A stretch of DNA of 64,000 nucleotides from Agromyces tardus. GTDB taxonomy: Bacteria; Actinomycetota; Actinomycetes; Actinomycetales; Microbacteriaceae. Where the stretch lies: positions 1 to 64,000 of the forward strand of contig NZ_RHHB01000004.1 of the NCBI RefSeq assembly GCF_003710805.1, in the 5' to 3' direction. The notes beneath the pieces are model-generated. The model saw only the letters and a program-made list of their open reading frames with translations. It was not told the origin of the DNA and searched no databases. Below, piece after piece: positions 62,584 to 64,000 of this stretch. The translations under genes and the position numbers were made by a program. The first letter of the stretch is position 1. The number at the start of each line of letters is the position of its first letter.

Positions 62584-63948
62584 GTGGGAGACTCGCCGAA
62601 TCAGCCACGACGGCTCGAGGAAATGAAGCTCGCCGTCCCGGAGCGAGATCCGAACGCCACGCCGCGGCGCCTGCTCCTGCTCGCGATCCCCGCGATCGCG
62701 GTCGGCATCCTCGCCGCCCTCGTGCTCTGGAGCGTCGACGCCATCGCGGGCGCGCTCGACGGCCTCCTGTGGACCACGTGGCCCGACGCCCTCGGCGTCG
62801 ACCCGTCGGGGTGGTGGATCGTGCTCGTGCTCACGACCACCGGACTCGCCGTGGGGCTCGCGCTCACGTTCGTGCCGGGGCACGGCGGTCCCGACTCGGC
62901 GACCACCGAGCTCACGCCGCCCCCGATGAAGCTCAGCGCGCTGCCGGGGCTCGCGCTCGTCACGATCCTCGCGCTCGCCGGCGGCGTGAGCCTCGGCCCC
63001 GAGAACCCGGTCATCGCGATCAACGCGACGCTCATCGCCGCGATCCTCGCACGCCTGCTGCCGCAGGTCCCCGGGCAACTCGCCATGCTGCTCGCCACCT
63101 CGGCCACGATCGGCGCACTGTTCGACACCCCGGTGGCGGCGGCGCTCATCTTCACGGGGGTCGTCGCGGCCGTGAAGGCGGGCGGCTCGCTGTGGGACCG
63201 GCTCTTCCTGCCGCTCGTCTCGGCCGGCGCCGGGGCGATGACGATGCACCTGCTGGGCGCGGCCGTGTTCGCGTTCGACGTGCCGCCCTACGACTCGCCG
63301 CAGGCGATCGACCTCCTCACGGGATCGGCCGTCGCGATCGGGGCCGCGCTCGTCGGCCTCGCCGCCCTCGCCGCGTTCCCGTGGGTGTACCGCGCGTTCC
63401 ACGCGATGCGGCATCCGATCATCGTCACGACTGTCGGCGGCCTCGTGCTCGGCCTCCTCGGGCTGATCGGCGGCCCCATCACGATGTTCAAGGGCCTCGA
63501 GCAGATGGGCGAACTGCTCCAGAACGCCGACGACTACGACGGCGCGCAGCTCGCCGCGATCGCCGGAATCAAGACGGTCGCGCTGCTCGTCGCGGCGAGC
63601 GCGCTGTTCCGCGGCGGCCGGGTCTTCCCCGCCACGTTCATCGGGGTCGCCCTCGGCATGCTCGGGCACGTGCTCATCCCGGGGCTCCCGCTCGGCCTCG
63701 CCGTCGCATGCGGCGTGCTGGGGCTGACGCTCGTCGTAACCCGTGACGGCTGGGTCGCCATCTTCCTCGGCGTCGCGATCGGCGGCGACATCACACTGCT
63801 GCCCGTGCTGTGCGTCGTCGTGCTGCCGGTGTGGTTGATGGTCACCGGCGCGCCCGAGTTCCGCATCCAGCCGCCGGCGCCCGCGCCGGCGGACCCGTCC
63901 GCGACTCACGCGCCGCCCGGGCCGCCCGAGGCGACCTCCGCTCGCTAG
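62584..63948 (+). CDS. CLC-family ion channel/transporter
   Basis: A 454-residue membrane protein with CLC motifs SLGPENP (about residue 138, equivalent to GxEGP) and GGRVFPATF (about 344). The external gating Glu position is Leu, unlike H+/Cl- exchangers, as in YfeO-type proteins. Some ten or more helices. GTG start with GGGGG upstream; its stop TAG is also part of a -10-like TAGGGT for the next gene. Confidence 0.82.
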   Translation: MGDSPNQPRRLEEMKLAVPERDPNATPRRLLLLAIPAIAVGILAALVLWSVDAIAGALDGLLWTTWPDALGVDPSGWWIVLVLTTTGLAVGLALTFVPGHGGPDSATTELTPPPMKLSALPGLALVTILALAGGVSLGPENPVIAINATLIAAILARLLPQVPGQLAMLLATSATIGALFDTPVAAALIFTGVVAAVKAGGSLWDRLFLPLVSAGAGAMTMHLLGAAVFAFDVPPYDSPQAIDLLTGSAVAIGAALVGLAALAAFPWVYRAFHAMRHPIIVTTVGGLVLGLLGLIGGPITMFKGLEQMGELLQNADDYDGAQLAAIAGIKTVALLVAASALFRGGRVFPATFIGVALGMLGHVLIPGLPLGLAVACGVLGLTLVVTRDGWVAIFLGVAIGGDITLLPVLCVVVLPVWLMVTGAPEFRIQPPAPAPADPSATHAPPGPPEATSAR

Positions 63949-63971
63949 GGTCGTCGATGGGAGGGGGGCCC

Positions 63972-64000
63972 ATGCAGCGTCCATTCGCCGGACTGACCCG
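63972..64000 (+). CDS. Start of a gene cut by the right edge
   Basis: ATG with GGAGGGGG just upstream, reading MQRPFAGLT to the edge. A leaderless in-frame start at 63957 behind TAGGGT is equally possible. Function cannot be inferred. Confidence 0.4.

Overview
The window reads as a chromosomal segment of a very GC-rich actinobacterium, most likely Microbacteriaceae (an Agromyces- or Microbacterium-like organism). This is inferred from codon use, the dnaK-grpE-dnaJ-hspR operon with HAIR operators, an actinobacterial-type sulfate assimilation operon, a ClpS/DUF2017 pair, HelR, and many start codons placed 5-7 nt behind a TANNNT box (leaderless genes). Coding density is high. I saw no rRNA, tRNA, CRISPR, phage or insertion-sequence genes.

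Layout. 1-986: 3' part of a GT4 glycosyltransferase. 1029-2863: divergent alpha/beta hydrolase and TetR regulator sharing two operator copies. 3195-14778 (minus strand): assimilatory sulfate reduction. It holds a sirohydrochlorin chelatase, then a tightly overlapped series sir-cysH-cysD-cysN-ssuA-ssuB-ssuC-cobA, then fprA. Together these supply a sulfur-source transporter, ATP sulfurylase, APS reductase, sulfite reductase, siroheme methylation and ferredoxin reduction. 14849-16487: deaminase and Gfo/Idh/MocA oxidoreductase. 16502-22438: GntR regulator with a soluble Cache protein, divergent from a polyamine-type ABC importer. 22443-24602: HelR, an RNA-polymerase-associated helicase, preceded by a rifamycin-associated element. 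24812-31111: cupin, ABC exporter, GH2 glycosidase with its TetR regulator. 31223-32834: two divergent MarR-like regulators with histidine-rich segments. 32907-43329: substrate-binding/VWA protein, membrane protein, MFS, RIO-type kinase with a leader peptide, TOPRIM protein, MFS, SulP transporter with ArsR regulator, lipoprotein. 43612-47703: heat-shock operon. 47857-51401: GMC oxidoreductase and alpha/beta hydrolase. 51465-55088: secreted lysozyme-like protein and a two-component system. 55258-63948: membrane protein, methyltransferase, cyclase/ATPase/TPR protein, ClpS/DUF2017, DUF998-like protein, SHOCT protein, CLC channel. The start of another gene lies at the right edge.

The most unusual feature is a family of about 33-36 bp imperfect palindromes (about 18 copies). 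They occur between genes as hairpins and also inside genes. In the sulfate operon they sit in frame at the N-termini of five consecutive proteins and encode peptides such as GRVAPEARIET or GLDTPLRGSST. This resembles the in-frame palindromic elements of Rickettsia, but no such family is known to me here. A second candidate system is the RIO kinase leader: a 20-codon leader ORF with a strong ribosome binding site, a hairpin starting within its stop codon, and a second hairpin that pairs with the kinase ribosome binding site.
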